The notes beneath the pieces are model-generated. The model saw nothing but the letters and a program-made list of their open reading frames with translations, had not been told where the DNA came from and did no database searches. A program made the translations under genes and the position numbers. Source: Aneurinibacillus sp. Ricciae_BoGa-3 (GTDB lineage: Bacteria > Bacillota > Bacilli > Aneurinibacillales > Aneurinibacillaceae). From it: a stretch of DNA of 64,000 nucleotides. Shown one piece after another: positions 62,983 to 64,000 of this stretch (its first letter is position 1; each line of letters opens with the position of its first letter). The DNA is taken from assembly GCF_028421645.1 (NCBI RefSeq), contig NZ_CP116887.1, positions 1,118,001-1,182,000 of the forward strand, in the 5' to 3' direction.

Positions 62983-63039
62983 ACGCTTATCTACAGCAGC
63001 TTACTCTTTATGGAGGGATGCTGATAGATAAGCGTTTTT
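62983..63039 (+). terminator. Terminator downstream of mqnC
   Basis: ACGCTTATCT (62983-62992) pairs with AGATAAGCGT (63026-63035), with an inner CAGC/GCTG stem, followed by TTTTT. The gap 62877-63302 shows no other gene; its start beside mqnC is AT-rich and featureless. Confidence 0.75.
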
Positions 63040-63302
63040 GTCATTCTATCTATTTGCACAATACAACATGAAAGTTGAATTTCATCAAAGATAGCCCGGA
63101 ATAGAGAGAATAAAGGGACTCCCTGTTGAATCGGTAAGAAACTTGTAAAACGATTTTTCCGGAGTGAAAAGTTTGTTCTTCGAGAGAAGGGGTAATAATT
63201 ACATAAATTATTCATAATTATTAATAATCTTGTTTTCAACGCTTTGATGTGAACTTCAAATATATTGCTGCGCTATTTTTTATAACAGAGGGAGGAGACT
63301 TT

Positions 63303-63404
63303 ATGAGGTACAAAGCAAAGGATTGGCTCAGATTAACATTAAGTGAGCGTTACTTTCTGTTGTTTGCTGTTTCGGTGCTTCAAAAAAAACAACACGTTCG
63401 GTAG
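63303..63404 (+). CDS. Possible 33-residue membrane peptide
   Basis: ATG 63303 has a strong GGGAGGAG 6-7 bases upstream and opens 33 codons: MRYKAKDWLRLTLSERYFLL, then FAVSVLQKKQHVR. A short hydrophobic helix lies between basic ends. An A8 run near the end invites slippage, but both frames stop within a few codons. A terminator follows at 63476. It could be a small toxin-like or leader peptide, or the broken start of a lost gene. Family unknown. Confidence 0.4.
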   Translation: MRYKAKDWLRLTLSERYFLLFAVSVLQKKQHVR

Positions 63405-63475
63405 TATGATTCCGCCAACCTCTTAAATTCCAAATCACCTTGAAATGATTCAGACCTGTGGACGACAGGGGATGT

Positions 63476-63505
63476 AAGTCAGTCATCAAAAAGACTGGCT
63501 TTTTT
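63476..63505 (+). terminator. Terminator after the 33-residue ORF
   Basis: AAGTCAGTC (63476-63484) pairs with GACTGGCTT (63493-63501), followed by T to 63505. A small stem CCTGT/ACAGG lies just before it (63455-63469); the rest of the gap 63405-63625 shows nothing I can name. Confidence 0.75.
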
Positions 63506-63625
63506 ATTTACCTTTAAACTCTTCATTTATGCTTCATTGTGTGCAGAGGAGTTTATGGAAAGTTGGCGTACTATTAACAAGAGAGTAAAAATGATAGGGA
63601 ATTTCCATAGAGGGGACGGCTGCAT

Positions 63626-64000
63626 TTGAACAAAATTTGGGGAGTAGCAGCGAAATTGCTAGTAACGGTATTTTTACCGCTTGGGATCGATTTAAACGTA
63701 CAAACAGCTGTCCAGGCTGCACCTGTCAGCCAATCAACGGATGGGAGATTTCGCATTGAGGTACAAGGATGGACCGCCGGCATAAAACCGCAGGTCATAA
63801 CAAGCAAACATGCGCATGCGGTTTATACCACGTACAACTATAAAGTGGGGTCGGGCGGTTTTTCTCTAACCCAGGCAAAAATGGAGAACGATGATTGTAT
63901 TTTTTTCGCCCATCTTGAATCAATCAAGGCTGGCCAGCCTGTCATGCTTAGGCTAACGGTAAATGATCCTACAGTGAAACAGGCCATAACACTTGCTGAC
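63626..64000 (+). CDS. Secreted protein, N-terminal part (runs off the window)
   Basis: TTG 63626 with GAGGGGA upstream opens 125 codons to the window end. A signal peptide (LNKIWGVAAKLLVTVFLPLG and on to VQAA) is followed by a beta-rich segment (RFRIEVQGWTAGIKPQVITS, YKVGSGGFSLTQAKMENDD). I do not recognise the domain; a surface or carbohydrate-binding protein is possible. No stop is present, so the length is unknown. Confidence 0.65.
   Translation, partial: MNKIWGVAAKLLVTVFLPLGIDLNVQTAVQAAPVSQSTDGRFRIEVQGWTAGIKPQVITSKHAHAVYTTYNYKVGSGGFSLTQAKMENDDCIFFAHLESIKAGQPVMLRLTVNDPTVKQAITLAD

Noticed and set aside
63405..63475. Riboswitch between the 33-residue ORF and its terminator
   Set aside because: Only one small stem is visible and no known aptamer core could be recognised.
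1..64000. tRNA, rRNA, CRISPR arrays, prophage or insertion sequences with transposase
   Set aside because: Reading the intergenic stretches gave no cloverleaf candidates, no regular spacer repeats, and no phage or transposase-like proteins; a tRNAscan or IS search would be the decisive test.

Overview
The window is about 64 kb of mid-GC chromosome from an endospore-forming member of the Bacillales. The right half follows a gene order well known from Bacillus subtilis: ytoI, ytpI, ytrI/ytrH, dnaE, malic enzyme, accD, accA, pyk, fxsA, ytvI, citZ, icd, mdh, phoP, phoR, polA, mutM, coaE, gapB, nrdR, dnaB, dnaI. SLH and DUF4855 surface proteins, four YheC/YheD spore-coat ATP-grasp genes and a futalosine-pathway menaquinone gene (mqnC) suggest the Paenibacillaceae/Aneurinibacillus side of the order. 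Aneurinibacillus is my best guess, by inference only.

Layout. 0-4 kb: formate dehydrogenase locus (fdhF on the minus strand, diverging from DUF2294/MpsC, fdhD, moaA and an MFS exporter). 4-9.9 kb: accessory genes (lipoprotein, a lone type IIG-like DNA methyltransferase, an NlpC/P60 protein lacking its catalytic Cys and His, a 34-codon remnant of an SDR gene, a DUF4855 surface protein). 10-15 kb: SLH protein, an isolated yvyF-like gene, aldehyde dehydrogenase with a cre site, fRMsr and an SDR. 15.1-17.8 kb: an oxygen-response module (Fnr with a C-terminal Fe-S cysteine cluster, hemerythrin, YwiC, GNAT) with two divergent promoters that each carry an Fnr box centred at -41.5. 17.9-19 kb: decayed genes. 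19-26 kb: PAP2 phosphatase, a Cys-rich protein and the four-gene yheC/yheD run. 26-31 kb: UPF0173 hydrolase, trmB, a repeat element, ytoI, ytpI and sporulation genes ytrI/ytrH behind a SigE-type promoter. 31-41 kb: dnaE, malic enzyme, a GntR regulator with a likely operator, accD, accA, pyk, thioesterase and fxsA. 41-50 kb: a second repeat copy, MaoC-like protein, ytvI, citZ-icd-mdh, phoPR and an EamA transporter. 50-63 kb: polA, mutM, coaE, lytic transglycosylase, gapB, nrdR, EmrE-like transporter, dnaB, dnaI and mqnC. The last 375 bases begin a secreted protein that runs off the end.

The two most unusual signals are these. (1) accD is split by a -1 frameshift exactly at A_AAA_AAG, the classic bacterial slippery heptamer, followed by a possible RNA stem; shifting restores a normal AccD. 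(2) A dispersed non-coding element of about 260 bp with terminal inverted repeats has two near-identical full copies in opposite orientation (28.1 and 41.4 kb) and two internally deleted copies (56.9 and 57.7 kb).

Metabolically the window points to a respiratory, gluconeogenesis-leaning lifestyle: TCA enzymes, malic enzyme and gapB with CcpN-type sites are present, and pfkA is absent from its usual place between accA and pyk.
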